Origin: Neisseria meningitidis
GTDB lineage: Bacteria; Pseudomonadota; Gammaproteobacteria; Burkholderiales; Neisseriaceae
Assembly (NCBI GenBank): GCA_923184405.1
Contig: OV299793.1
Location: 331,900-384,425, forward strand
DNA length: 52,526 nucleotides
Direction: 5' to 3'
Shown: positions 41,000 through 50,149 of the stretch, piece by piece
How the letters are laid out: every line of letters begins with the position of its first letter
Position numbering within the stretch: the first letter of the stretch is position 1
Position numbers and translations under genes: made by a program
Notes under the pieces: model-generated
What the model was told of the DNA's origin: nothing
Database searches by the model: none
Seen by the model: the letters and a program-made list of their open reading frames with translations, nothing else

Positions 41000-41250
41000 A
41001 AATGACGCCACCTAGACCAGAATGCATTTGCACGATTTGAGCAGCCTCGAAGTATTGCTAATCGAAATCACAAAACAGCTCGAAATTGTAAAGCGATGCT
41101 TTGCGCAGCTTGCTATATTATGCATGGTAAGTCAAATCGACGACACACCCTATTGAAACTTATACATCCTATGCCGAATGGAATTATGTTATTCCTGGTA
41201 CGCTTGGAGAGGCTCAGTACAAATTTGTCTGCAACGGCTATCCTCGCTGA
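41000..41250 (+). pseudogene. Adhesin-E-like small protein, C-terminal part of second copy
   Basis: From about 41150 the frame reads ETYTSYAEWNYVIPGTLG, then EAQYKFVCNGYPR, stopping at TGA 41248-41250. PGTLGEAQYKFVC is the conserved end of the adhesin-E-like domain. The preceding ~150 bases are a noisy copy of 40150-40310. With the first copy at 39991-40384 it shows that a single gene of about 155 codons lies here in the organism. An uptake-signal terminator follows directly. Confidence 0.6.
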
Positions 41251-41271
41251 CCGTTTTCAATGCAAACAACA

Positions 41272-41303
41272 GATGCCGTCTGAACTGCTTTCAGACGGCA
41301 TCT
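41272..41303 (+). terminator. Terminator after the adhesin-E-like gene
   Basis: AGATGCCGTCTGAACTGC and CTTTCAGACGGCATCT form a hairpin followed by TTTT. Confidence 0.85.
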
Positions 41304-41523
41304 GTTTTATCGGCATTTGGACAAAAGGGCGGGCATTCTGCTTGGGAACGGGCAAACCGAAGCATATTGTTGACAATATTGCCGTCTGAAACTATATTTT
41401 ACAGCTTGGAATTTGACGCAGGGCCAGTTTCAGACGGCATGGACGTGGTAGAATCATGCTGGCTTTGAGCCAATCTGCCGCGTTCCGCATATTTTGCTAT
41501 TTCCCTTTTCCAGGAGCTGAAAA

Positions 41524-42941
41524 ATGTCTATTAAAAACGCCGTAAAATTGATTGAAGAAAGCGAAGCCCGCTTTGTCGATTTGCGCTTTACCGATACCAA
41601 AGGCAAGCAGCACCACTTTACCGTGCCTGCGCGCATCGTGTTGGAAGACCCCGAAGAGTGGTTCGAAAACGGTCAGGCGTTTGACGGTTCGTCTATCGGC
41701 GGCTGGAAAGGCATTCAGGCTTCCGATATGCAGTTGCGTCCCGATGCGTCTACAGCCTTCGTCGATCCTTTTATGATGATGTTACCGTCGTCATTACCTG
41801 CGACGTCATCGACCCTGCCGACGGTCAGGGTTACGACCGCGACCCGCGCTCCATCGCCCGCCGCGCCGAAGCCTATTTGAAATCTTCCGGCATCGGCGAC
41901 ACGGCATACTTCGGCCCCGAACCCGAATTCTTCGTCTTCGACGGCGTAGAATTTGAAACCGACATGCACAAAACCCGTTACGAAATCACGTCCGAAAGCG
42001 GCGCGTGGGCAAGCGGCCTGCATATGGACGGTCAAAACACCTACCACCGTCCCGCCGTCAAAGGCGGCTACGCGCCCGTCGCGCCGATTGACTGCGGTCA
42101 GGATTTGCGTTCCGCGATGGTAAACATTTTGGAAGGACTCGGCATCGAAGTCGAAGTCCACCACAGTGAAGTCGGTACTGGCAGCCAAATGGAAATCGGC
42201 ACGCGTTTCGCCACCTTGGTCAAACGCGCCGACCAAACCCAAGACATGAAATATGTGATTCAAAACGTTGCCTACAACTTCGGCAAAACAGCCACCTTTA
42301 TGCCCAAACCGATTATGGGCGACAACGGCAGCGGTATGCACGTTCACCAATCCATTTGGAAAGACGGTCAAAACCTGTTCGCAGGCGACGGCTATGCCTG
42401 TTTGAGCGACACCGCGCTCTACTACATCGGCGGCATCATCAAACACGCCAAAGCCCTGAACGCAATTACCAATCCGTCCACCAACTCCTACAAACGCCTC
42501 GTGCCGCACTTTGAAGCACCGACCAAACTGGCATATTCCGCCAAAAACCGTTCCGCTTCCATCCGCATTCCGTCCGTGAACAGCAGCAAAGCGCGCCGCA
42601 TCGAAGCGCGTTTCCCCGATCCGACCGCCAACCCGTATTTGGCATTTGCCGCTCTGTTGATGGCGGGTTTGGACAGTATTCAAAACAAAATCCATCCGGG
42701 CGATCCTGCCGATAAAAACCTGTACGACCTGCCGCCGGAAGAAGACGCATTCGTCCCGACCGTTTGCGCCTCTTTGGAAGAAGCCCTCGCCGCCCTCAAA
42801 GCCGACCACGAATTCCTCCTGCGCGGCGGCGTGTTCAGCAAAGACTGGATCGACAGCTATATCGCCTTTAAAGAGGAAGATGTCCGCCGCATCCGCATGG
42901 CACCGCATCCGCTGGAATTTGAAATGTATTACAGCCTGTAA
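41524..42941 (+). pseudogene. glnA: Glutamine synthetase type I, frameshifted
   Basis: GlnA makes glutamine from glutamate and ammonia. [20 protein letters not shown] starts after [26 protein letters not shown] is the first GS signature. The frame is lost near 41783 in the TTATGATGATG stretch ([10 protein letters not shown] expected). From 41877 it is intact: [32 protein letters not shown] (ATP-binding signature) and [20 protein letters not shown] contains the adenylylation Tyr near residue 399, so this is the regulated beta form. Span 1418 against 1419 bases. An unrelated uptake-signal pair lies upstream at 41381-41440. Confidence 0.96.
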
Positions 42942-42960
42942 AACTATCAGGTTTCAGAAC

Positions 42961-42995
42961 AAATGTCGTCTGAACACAGTTTCAGACGGCATTTT
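42961..42995 (+). terminator. Terminator after glnA
   Basis: AAATGTCGTCTGAACAC and GTTTCAGACGGCATTTT pair with one mismatch, then T residues. Confidence 0.85.
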
Positions 42996-43091
42996 GCATC
43001 TGAACGGCAAAACGGCGGAGCAGGGACAGTGTTTTTCAGCGGTTGGGCGATATTTGCTACAATAGGCTTTTATTTCTTGGCTGTTTGAACC

Positions 43092-44371
43092 ATGACTGTA
43101 TCGAAATCAGGTTTTATCGGGCAAATCTTTTCCCGAAATATGCTTGTTTGTATTTTTACAGAGTTTACCTCAAAGCTGCCGCTGTACTTTCTGATTAACC
43201 TGATTCCGGCATGGTTGCGCAGCGAGCAGGTGGATTTGAAGAGCATCGGGCTGATGGCGTTAATCGGTCTGCCGTTTGCTTAGAAATTTTGTGGTCGCCG
43301 CTGATGGACGCGGTCAGGCTGCCCGTTTTGGGACGGCGGCGCGGGTGGATGCTGCTGACGCAGGCAGGGTTGCTGGCGGCTTTGGCGGCCTATGCCTTTT
43401 TAAACCCCCGTAATCATCTGCCGCTGATTGCTGACTTGTCGGTGCTTATCGCTTTTTTTCCGCCAGTCAGGACATTGTATTGATGCGTTCAGGCGCGAGA
43501 TTTTGTCGGACGAAGAATTGGGTTTGGGCAACTCGGTTCATGTGAACGCCTATCGGGTTGCCGCCCTGATTCCCGGTTCATTGAGTTTGGTGTTGGCAGA
43601 CAGGATGCCGTGGTCAGAAGTATTTGTTATCACTTCATTATTTATGCTGCCCGGCCTACTGATGACGCTGTTTCTTGCGCGCGAACCCGTGTTGCCGCCT
43701 GCCGTTCCTAAAACGTTGAAGCAGACCGTGGTAGAGCCGTTTAAAGAATTTTTTACGCGCAAGGGCATCGCTTCGGCGGTGTGCGTGCTGCTGTTTATCT
43801 TCCTTTACAAACTCGGCGACAGTATGGCAACCGCGTTGGCAACGCCGTTTTATCTGGATATGGGTTTCAGCAAGACAGACATCGGTTTGATTGCGAAAAA
43901 TGCAGGACTGTGGTAGGCAGTGGCGGCAGGTATCTTGGGCGGCGTGTGGATGCTGAAAATCGGCGTAAACAAAGCCTTGTGGCTATTTGGCGCGGTGCAG
44001 GCTGTAACCGTTTTGGGGTTTGTATGGCTGGCAGGGTTCGGACCTTTCGACACGGTCGGCACAGGCGAGAGGCTGATGCTGGCGGCAGTTATCGGCGCGG
44101 AAGCGGTCGGCGTGGGGTTGGGGACGGCGGCGTTCGTATCGTATATGGCGCGTGAAACCAATCCCGCATTTACCGCAACGCAGCTTGCGCTGTTTACCAG
44201 CCTGTCCGCCGTCCCGCGCACGGTCATCAATTCCTTTGTAGGTTATCTGATTGAATGGCTCGGTTATGTACCGTTTTCCAACTGTGTTTCACACTCGCCC
44301 TACCGGGTATGCTGCTGCTGCTGAAAGTTGCGCCTTGGAACGGGGAGAAAACTCAGGATGCAGGCAGATGA
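43092..44371 (+). pseudogene. AmpG-like MFS transporter (muropeptide or related)
   Basis: A polytopic MFS protein of the AmpG family; AmpG imports anhydro-muropeptides for recycling. FTEFTSKLPLYFLINLIPAW begins near residue 20. The frame shifts near 43282 and WSPLMDAVRLPVLGRRRGWM is the conserved loop 2-3 motif. A further shift near 43460 breaks SASQDIVLDAFRREILSDEE. Next are GNSVHVNAYRVAALIPGSLS, LYKLGDSMATALATPFYLDM and GFSKTDIGLIAKNAGLW, followed by an in-frame TAG at 43914. GTAAFVSYMARETNPAFTAT and TSLSAVPRTVINSFVGYLIE complete it. The end is shifted again and stops at 44369-44371. Confidence 0.88.
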
Positions 44372-44643
44372 ACGCGTCAAACTGGAGCGTTTACCTGATA
44401 TTGTGTGAAAACAGCGCGTTCTATTGCGGCATCAGCCCGAATCCGCAACAGCGACTTGCCGCCCACACAACCGGTAAAGGCGCGAAATATACCCGCGTAT
44501 TCAAACCGGTGGCGATGCGTATCGTTGCAGGCGGGATGGATAAAGGCACGGCACTCAGGCAGGAAATCGCCGTCAAAAAACTGACCGCCGCACAAAAACA
44601 GCAATTGTGGGAGCAGGCAGAAAAAATGCCGTCTGAAACCTGA
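44368..44643 (+). CDS. GIY-YIG nuclease-superfamily protein (UPF0213-like)
   Basis: Intact 91-residue protein. SVYLILCENSAFYCGISPNP is the GIY-YIG strand-helix region, with YLI and YCG at the two half-motifs. QQRLAAHTTGKGAKYTRVFK gives the usual NxGKGAKYTR-like segment, and RQEIAVKKLTAAQKQQLW completes the domain. Small members are usually orphan and their substrate is unknown. The ATG overlaps the transporter stop (ATGA). The last five residues MPSET are encoded by an uptake signal that also forms one arm of a terminator. Confidence 0.92.
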   Translation: MNASNWSVYLILCENSAFYCGISPNPQQRLAAHTTGKGAKYTRVFKPVAMRIVAGGMDKGTALRQEIAVKKLTAAQKQQLWEQAEKMPSET

Positions 44644-44663
44644 CGGTTCAAGTTCGGACGGCA
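44627..44663 (+). terminator. Terminator overlapping the GIY-YIG gene end
   Basis: AATGCCGTCTGAAACCTGA and AAGTTCGGACGGCA pair; the left arm is inside the coding sequence. Confidence 0.65.
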
Positions 44664-45029
44664 GTTGGCAGCAATCAGGGAAAAGCGGGGCAGGCGGTAA
44701 GGAAAACCGACGTTTCAACACACAGGACGGTACATAAAGCGTCGCCCTATGAAAGTGAAGGAATATATCAGTATTTTTTATACGCCAACAGAAAAGAATA
44801 CGATGAACTGTTTGTTGGATTTGTATTAATCAATCAGTATATTTTTTATGCCGAGGTATTTTTCCTTATCGGTATCCCTTCTTTTATGAGGATGCCTGCC
44901 GCTCATATAAAGAACGGGGAAGATACGATGGGAAAATACGGTACAGCCCTCGACATCGCACAATATGTCAACTTAAAGAGTTAGTATCTACCATAATATA
45001 TTCTTTAACTAATTTCTAAGCTTGAAATT
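44664..45029. other. Region upstream of frpD
   Basis: AT-rich sequence without a supported gene. frpD in meningococcus is iron-regulated through Fur. I looked for a clear 19-base Fur palindrome and cannot point to one, although ATAATATATT near 44993 could be a -10 region. GC drops sharply at about 44720, marking the edge of the Frp/Maf region. Confidence 0.4.
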
Positions 45030-45802
45030 ATGAGACCATATGCTACTACCATTTATCAACTTTTTATTTTGTTTATTGGGAGTGTTTTTACTATGACCTC
45101 ATGTGAACCTGTTAAAGAACAAACCAGTTTCAACAATCTCGAGCCAATGACAGGATTTGAACATACGGTTACATTTGATTTTCAGGGCATCAAAATGGTT
45201 ATCCCTTATGGCTATCTTGCACGGTATACGCAAGACAATGCCACAAAATGGCTTTCCGACACGCCCGGGCAGGATGCTTACTCCATTAATTTGATAGAGA
45301 TTAGCGTCTATTACAAAAAAACCGACCAAGGCTGGGTTCTTGAGCCATACAACCAGCAAAACAAAGCGCACTTTATCCAATTTCTACGCGACGGTTTGGA
45401 TAGCGTGGACGATATTGTTATCCGAAAAGATGCGTGTAGTTTAAGCACGACTATGGGAGAAAGATTGCTTACTTACGGGGTTAAAAAAATGCCATCTGCC
45501 TATCCTGAATATCAAGCTTATGAAGATAAAAGACATATTCCTGAAAATCCATATTTTCATGAATTTTACTATATTAAAAAAGGAGAAAATCCGGCGATTA
45601 TTACTCATTGGAATAATCAAGTAAACCAGGCTGAAGAAGATAATTACAGCACTAGCGTAGGTTCCTGTATTAACAGTTTCACGGTACAGTATTACCCGTT
45701 TATTCGGGAAAGCAGCAGCTCACACAGCAGGAGTTGGTAGGTTATCACCAACAAGTAGAGCAATTGGTACAGAGTTTTGTAAACAATTCAAGTAAAAAAT
45801 AA
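45030..45802 (+). pseudogene. frpD: FrpD, iron-regulated outer-membrane lipoprotein
   Basis: FrpD binds the N-terminus of the RTX protein FrpC at the cell surface. YQLFILFIGSVFTMTSCEP has a lipobox-like TMTSC with the modified Cys. TFDFQGIKMVIPYGYLARYT and TKWLSDTPGQDAYSINLIEI follow, then FHEFYYIKKGENPAIITH. A base is lost near 45708; the other frame gives [32 protein letters not shown] at TAA 45800-45802. Span 773 against 774. Several in-frame start codons exist. A truncated frpC follows 16 bases later, matching frpDC order. Confidence 0.94.
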
Positions 45803-45818
45803 TTTAAAGGATCTTATT

Positions 45819-46118
45819 ATGAATGAGGGTGAAGTTGTTTTAACACCAGAACAAATCCAAACCTTGCGTGATTATGCTTTCCGTGGCGATACCTATGGCG
45901 GTTGGCGTTATTTGGCTAATTTGGGTGACCGTTATGCGGATGATGCTGCTGCAATTGTCGGTAACGATGCAAACTTAAATGGTTTGAATTTATGGATGAA
46001 AAAAGGTGTGAAAAACCTATGGGATGATACGGTCAGTAAAAAGACCCGTTTAATGAGTATTTCCGTTTTTTGGATTGATGTTTTCAATTTGTATCGAATT
46101 CGATTCGGAATATACTGA
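45819..46118 (+). pseudogene. FrpC/FrpA N-terminal remnant
   Basis: [20 protein letters not shown] and [20 protein letters not shown], then [20 protein letters not shown], match the very start of the FrpC RTX protein. After [10 protein letters not shown] the sequence departs ([21 protein letters not shown]) and stops. The self-processing module and Asp/Gly-rich RTX nonapeptides are absent, so 99 of well over 1000 residues remain. A good ribosome-binding site (AAGGATC) precedes it. The stop is followed by an uptake-signal terminator. I read this as a natural remnant of the frp operon, since the frame is intact. Confidence 0.85.
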
Positions 46119-46146
46119 GCAGTGCTGAGAGTGGTTGACTCTTCCA

Positions 46147-46180
46147 ATGCCGTCTCAAAAACGATTTCAGACGGCATTTG
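46147..46180. terminator. Terminator between frp remnant and the minus-strand array
   Basis: ATGCCGTCTCAAAAACG and CGATTTCAGACGGCAT pair with one mismatch, between converging units. Confidence 0.8.
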
Positions 46181-46183
46181 CGT

Positions 46184-46476
46184 TCAATGAAAAAGGTCGC
46201 GCCTGCCGCCTGAACGTCTCGCCGCAGCCTCTGCATAACTGCGCACCTCATGGTCCAAATTTTCCAAGTCCAAAGGAAATTCAGGCAAGACTGTATAGCT
46301 GACTATATTCGCAGATAATCCGCTCGCTCATCCCAGAAGACCACGTCTGTAGCGCATGAGAGGTCGGTAAAGCAGCAGAGACGCCATAGGCTCTCAATGC
46401 TACCGTCAGAAGATTGTGCAACAAAAAGATTTCCGTCTAATAAGCAATATTCGAAACTACAGGCGTTAATGGCCAT
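46184..46476 (-). pseudogene. Small hypothetical protein, one-base frameshift
   Basis: I do not recognise this family. From 46476: MAINACSFEYCLLDGNLFVA, QSSDGSIESLWRLCCFTD and VVFWDERADYLR. One A appears to be missing near 46308, after which the other frame gives IVSYTVLPEFPLDLENLDHE, VRSYAEAAARR and DLFH at TGA 46184-46186. Total 293 against 294 bases, about 97 residues, acidic, soluble, and rich in Cys for its size. It overlaps the end of the upstream gene by 11 bases, so the two are probably translated together. Confidence 0.65.
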
Positions 46477-47322
46477 TGTCGAAACTCCAATAGACTGACT
46501 GCGGCAGACAATCCGAAGCAAAGCTGACCAGAAGACTGTTTTCCTTCATCCAGCGGGGCATCAATGACTGCATACTCAGATAAAAAACATAATCGCGCGA
46601 GTCCGATGCAATCCGTTGCTCTCTTCGCGGAAGTCCCAAACCTCTCCGCTCATCATTCGCGACATCCCAGTACTTCGCCAAATATACCTGGGCCATCTGA
46701 TAACACCTGAGGCAATGCTCATAAACATCTTCCTGATTTTCCCGCGCCTCTGCCGCATCAAATACCAAACCGTCCGGTTGCCAAACAACCTGATATTCTC
46801 CTGTCGTTTCATAATTTTCCCTGTGAGCCGTTCCGCCGTACACATTTACAGAAAACGGACGATCGTTCCGATACAGATATTCGGCATTAACAAACGCTTC
46901 CGGCGAGCGTTGCAAAAGCGAAACCGCAACCAAACCGCCCTCGCCGATATAGTAATCCAGCCAAACCTCTTCCCCATGTTCCTGCTCCGTTACGTGAAAC
47001 CATTTCGCCTTTTCTTTCAAACGACTGAGCCGGATAGCGAGCGCGAGATAATCCTTCTCCGACTGCAACGGACCGTCATCCACAGTTTCGGCAAGACTTT
47101 CCTCCGTCCTCATCGATTCCTTCACGATGACAACCGCCCTGTCGGCATTTCGGAACAGGCGGGCAAGTTTCGCCACAAAAGCATTCAGATTTTCAGGTAC
47201 TTCAGTTGCCGTATCGCTCAAAAACCAACGCGGATTAATCTCATAGGCAATACCCGTTCCCAGCCAAAAGGCAAATACAAGTGCAAAAATGACAACAGTA
47301 CTAGTTTGAATTTTTTAAACAT
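46466..47322 (-). pseudogene. Hypothetical membrane-anchored protein, frameshifted start
   Basis: The family is not recognised. ATG TTT AAA AAA at 47322 is followed by a frame that stops early. Adding one A to the A6 run gives MFKKIQTSTVVIFALVFAFW, then LGTGIAYEINPRWFLSDTAT. That is a single N-terminal membrane helix, followed by the long intact frame ENLNAFVAKLARLFRNADRA to VYWSFDNGH at 46466. The soluble part is about 250 residues with Trp-rich patches (EEVWLDYYIGEGGLVAVSLL). No catalytic motif is visible. It may belong to the Maf/Frp accessory genes. Confidence 0.65.
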
Positions 47323-47444
47323 ATTTATTTTTCTTTCGTTTAACAGAATATATCGATTATATCAGACGAGCTTTGATTGTTTGATTTTAATTTAATCTAC
47401 GGTTGCTGCCGTACTTTAAAAACCCTTATGCAGGCTGCGGCTTG

Positions 47445-47880
47445 TTACTCTTGTTTGCTTCGGTTCAATTTTTTAACTAATTCAAATGCTTCATAATCTG
47501 ACATTTTCCCATCTGATCATTTCCATTTCCCACCAATATTCGGCATATAAACGTGATTGATTGGGAATGTCGGCTTCGCCCAATCGGCAAAATGCAAAAA
47601 TGAGAAATATCGCAAACTATATTATTTTCAGGAACTTCTTCGGCAAATAGATGCTTGACTGACTGTAACGCTTCGGTCTGATATTTTTCTGTCCATTTCT
47701 CCCATTTTTCAGGCTTTCCCGATATTTCCCAATCTTCCAATGCGGAAGCATTCAAGATTCCAATTCCCACCAGCAATCGTAATAACGAGAGGATTAGTTA
47801 GGAATTTTATTTTCCGCTTCGGAAACAAATTGGGCAAAACTAAGAATATCCTTAACGATTTTTTTAAATCTATTTTCCAT
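47445..47880 (-). pseudogene. Hypothetical small protein, frameshifted
   Basis: MENRFKKIVKDILSFAQFVS and EAENKIPN open at 47880. The frame changes near 47790 to LLVGIGILNASALEDWEISG, KPEKWEKWTEKYQTEALQ and HLFAEEVPENNIVCD. Near 47570-47510 it changes again to RWGKMSDYEAFELVKKLNRS and KQE at TAA 47445-47447. Length would be about 145 residues. Small, acidic and Trp/Glu-rich proteins of this size next to toxin cassettes are often immunity proteins, but I see no diagnostic motif. Confidence 0.5.
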
Positions 47881-47907
47881 AAATAATTGCCGCCCCTCCA
47901 ATGAGGA

Positions 47908-47948
47908 AAATGTCGTCAAAAATCAAACACGGTTTCAGACGGCATTTT
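47908..47948 (-). terminator. Terminator downstream of the Imm-like gene
   Basis: AAAATGTCGTCAAAAATC and GGTTTCAGACGGCATTTT pair imperfectly at the end of a cassette unit. The same AAATCAAACACGGTTTCAGAC spacing recurs near 49560 and 50990. Confidence 0.6.
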
Positions 47949-47963
47949 GATTGCCAGGTTTTG

Positions 47964-48341
47964 CTATTTTTTGTTGTAATAATCAAATCGCACGTTGACT
48001 ATGTCTATCTCGGTAAAAATATAACGGAGCATTACTCTGAACCTTTCATAACGCTCATCAATTTTGACACTTTTAGGCAACCAAGGGGAAGATTTAATTG
48101 TAAAAAGTTTCCAATTTGGAACCATTAAAAACTCAATAATGGTACCGATTCCAATCACGATATCCCTTGGTATATCCATCGGATAAGGATATTTTCTCCT
48201 AACCTCGATTAAAGCATTCTCCAATTTCCAATATTCTTCATCATCCCACACCCCGTCATCATACCATTTGCCAATAAATGAATTTTCGTCATACTCTTCA
48301 AAACAAGGGATGTTTCTTCTAAAATCCTTGAACTCACACAT
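47964..48341 (-). CDS. Imm41-like immunity protein candidate
   Basis: Intact 125-residue acidic protein beginning MCEFKDFRRNIPCFEEYDEN. The segment RNIP...YDENSFIGKWYDDGVW, then DDEEYWKLENALIEVRRKYP, resembles the Imm41-type immunity family as I remember it (RNIPF...SFIGKL..., WDD.EYWKLE.AL). It is cytosolic with no signal peptide. It lies downstream of a HINT toxin cassette in the same orientation, the usual place for immunity genes. GC is low. The family assignment is from memory and should be treated as tentative; immunity to which toxin is unknown. Confidence 0.6.
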   Translation of the reverse strand: MCEFKDFRRNIPCFEEYDENSFIGKWYDDGVWDDEEYWKLENALIEVRRKYPYPMDIPRDIVIGIGTIIEFLMVPNWKLFTIKSSPWLPKSVKIDERYERFRVMLRYIFTEIDIVNVRFDYYNKK

Positions 48342-48409
48342 AATAATTAATCTCCAATACGATTTAGGTTTTTATCAAATGTACCGTTTCTTGTTTCTTT
48401 TCTGTAATG

Positions 48410-48756
48410 TTATTCATCGTAGTAAGGTTCTGTCGAATAATTGTCTTTACCCCCAGCAATGATAGTAACAAATTTCCCTTTTGCTTCCCAAGCTTGTACC
48501 CCTATTTCATCAAACTCATAGACATATGTCGGATAAGATTCATTTGATAAATAATATTCATCAACACCGTATGATTTAGGGTGATGGAAAGCCGTTTAAA
48601 ATCTTCAAAATTCAGACCTATTATATTAACGCCCATAAAATATAGCTCCTGATAACAAAATATCGAAATAATTTTGTTTTTTCTGACGGAAATGAGTAAA
48701 TTTGAGTCGGGAGATTCATAACATTCTGTTCCAAACTCATCAGGAGGTTCATACAT
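48410..48756 (-). pseudogene. Candidate immunity protein of the HINT cassette, frameshifted
   Basis: I do not recognise the family. It starts MYEPPDEFGTECYESPDSNL at 48756 and continues RKNKIISIFCYQELYFMGVN and IIGLNFEDFKRLS. One base is lost near 48575; the other frame reads YGVDEYYLSNESYPTYVYEF, DEIGVQAWEAKGKFVTII and GKDNYSTEPYYDE at TAA 48410-48412. Span 347 against 348. It is acidic, about 115 residues, and begins 85 bases after the basic toxin tip ends. This is the arrangement expected of a cognate immunity protein. Confidence 0.6.
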
Positions 48757-48841
48757 AAAAGCCTCCAGTATGTTTTGTACTGTGTTATATCAGCACCAAA
48801 ACGGAATATTCCTACAGAAGTAAAAGGTAAAATTCGGAGTT

Positions 48842-49510
48842 TTAACGACCGCGTCGACCATGCTCTTCTCCTTTTGCTTTTCGATTGGCATTTTTTGTAA
48901 TATTTTTGATTTTTTGCTCAATCTTTAAGCGTTCATTTTTGGGCATTCCGGGAATAATTTTATTTTTTAATTCAGCAATTCTTGATTCCGCTGATATTTG
49001 ACTTCGACCGTCGTCTCCATGTTTTTCATTCTGGAGCTTCCTGTTCTTTTGGCGGATACGCATTATGAACCCAAACTCCTTCCGTTTCCGCCCGATTGCC
49101 TTTGACAAAGTAGGTATGCCAATCGGCAACGGTCAGATTGTAGGCTTTGAGCGGTTTTGGTTTGACAACGATGTTGCGGACGGTTTGGGTTTTGCCGCTT
49201 TCGGATAACAGCCTGATTCCTGCTTTCAAATCTTCCGTCTTAATCCATTTGCCGCCCGAATAAAACGAGTGGATGCGGTTGGAAATCAGGGTTTGGCTGT
49301 TGCCGATGCCGTCTGAAAGGCTAATATAAACGGTTTCTTGATACGGATTGCCGTATCGGGCTGTAACAGGTTTGTATCCCATTTTTCCACTTGACTCGTC
49401 CTTGGAGAGGACGCTCTCGCCGGAACATATACGGAGCAATAGCTTTGCAGCCTTCTGCCGTTGTGACCAAGATGCTGCAGTGGAAAGGGCAGGCCTAGGA
49501 TTTTAAAGAA
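48842..49510 (-). pseudogene. HINT-domain polymorphic-toxin cassette with basic C-terminal tip
   Basis: Read from the right: FHCSILVTTAEGCKAIA (degraded HINT start), then SVLSKDESSGKMGYKPVTAR, NPYQETVYISLSDGIGNSQT and IRLLSESGKTQTVRNIVVKP. AYNLTVADWHTYFVKGNR and EGVWVHN are the hallmark end of the pretoxin HINT (intein-like) domain, which can release the toxin by autocleavage. A frameshift near 49045 separates it from the tip KHGDDGRSQISAESRIAELK, PGMPKNERLKIEQKIKNI and NRKAKGEEHGRRGR. That tip is about 65 residues, highly basic and unfamiliar. With no start or secretion signal it looks like a silent cassette for a MafB-type toxin. Confidence 0.75.
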
Positions 49511-49545
49511 CTCAATTCTCAATATCCTACTACAAATGAAGGAAA

Positions 49546-49590
49546 TACCGTCTCAAAATTAAACATAGTTTGAGATGACCATCTGATTAA
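49546..49590 (-). terminator. Degenerate uptake-signal hairpin
   Basis: ATACCGTCTCAAAATTAAAC and GTTTGAGATGACCAT occupy the place of the cassette terminator seen at 47908 and 50979, with several mismatches. Confidence 0.4.
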
Positions 49591-49597
49591 TGAATTT

Positions 49598-49849
49598 TTA
49601 AACCGACCTAATATTTATTAATCTAATGTACTCTTCAATTCCAAATTCCTTATTAATAAAACAGATTTCTTGAGATGCATTTTCCATAAGCTGGATATTG
49701 AAATCTTCTATATAATCACATAGCGTTTCAAAAGATAGCAAACGTTCTCAAAAAGTAATGTACTCTAGTGTAGCATCAATTAGATTAGCGTCAATTCTAT
49801 CTTCAAGAGATTTTCCTAAACTCTTTATTAGTTCGTCTAATATTGCCAT
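49598..49849 (-). pseudogene. mafI: MafI-family immunity protein with in-frame TGA
   Basis: MafI proteins protect against MafB toxins. MAILDELIKSLGKSLEDRID and NLIDATLEYITF are followed by TGA (49748-49750). Then comes ERLLSFETLCDYIEDFNIQL and EICFINKEFGIEEYIRLINI. The family pattern around the stop is GE..L..E.LCD.I.E, so TGA stands where GGA (Gly) is expected at codon 34. The frame is otherwise intact at 84 codons. It is minus strand, low GC, and lies between two HINT cassettes, as expected for an orphan immunity gene of a maf locus. Confidence 0.75.
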
Positions 49850-50149
49850 CTTTCAAATACTCATTATTTCATAAGACTATATTTGAGATTACAAAGCATG
49901 GAGGAATGGCCAAGATCCAACTTTCTATGCTAATAGAATCAAAACTAATTTGAAATACTAAACACCGTTTCATACCATCTGTGATGGATGGTTTTAATAA
50001 CCTAAGAAATCGCTCTCCTAATCAACATGTCCAGTTATCCAATATAGTATTTCACCAAATGAAACCATCCAAGTCGAAAATTACTAAAAAATTGACAACG
50101 GAATCATAGTACTCATGCCTAGTAAAAAAACGACCACTCTGGCAGCAGA
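49850..50149. other. Unassigned AT-rich junction region
   Basis: No gene, uptake signal or recognisable repeat. The left part may be the mafI leader. The right part merges into the Alu-like element. The bacterial-to-foreign boundary is somewhere between about 49900 and 50150. Confidence 0.3.

Noticed and set aside
41715..42908. Long open frame of almost 400 codons on the minus strand opposite glnA
   Set aside because: It is antisense to clear glutamine synthetase motifs and encodes low-complexity, non-family protein. It reflects GC-rich codon bias.
44664..45029. Fur box upstream of frpD
   Set aside because: Expected from the literature, but I cannot identify a convincing palindrome in this stretch.
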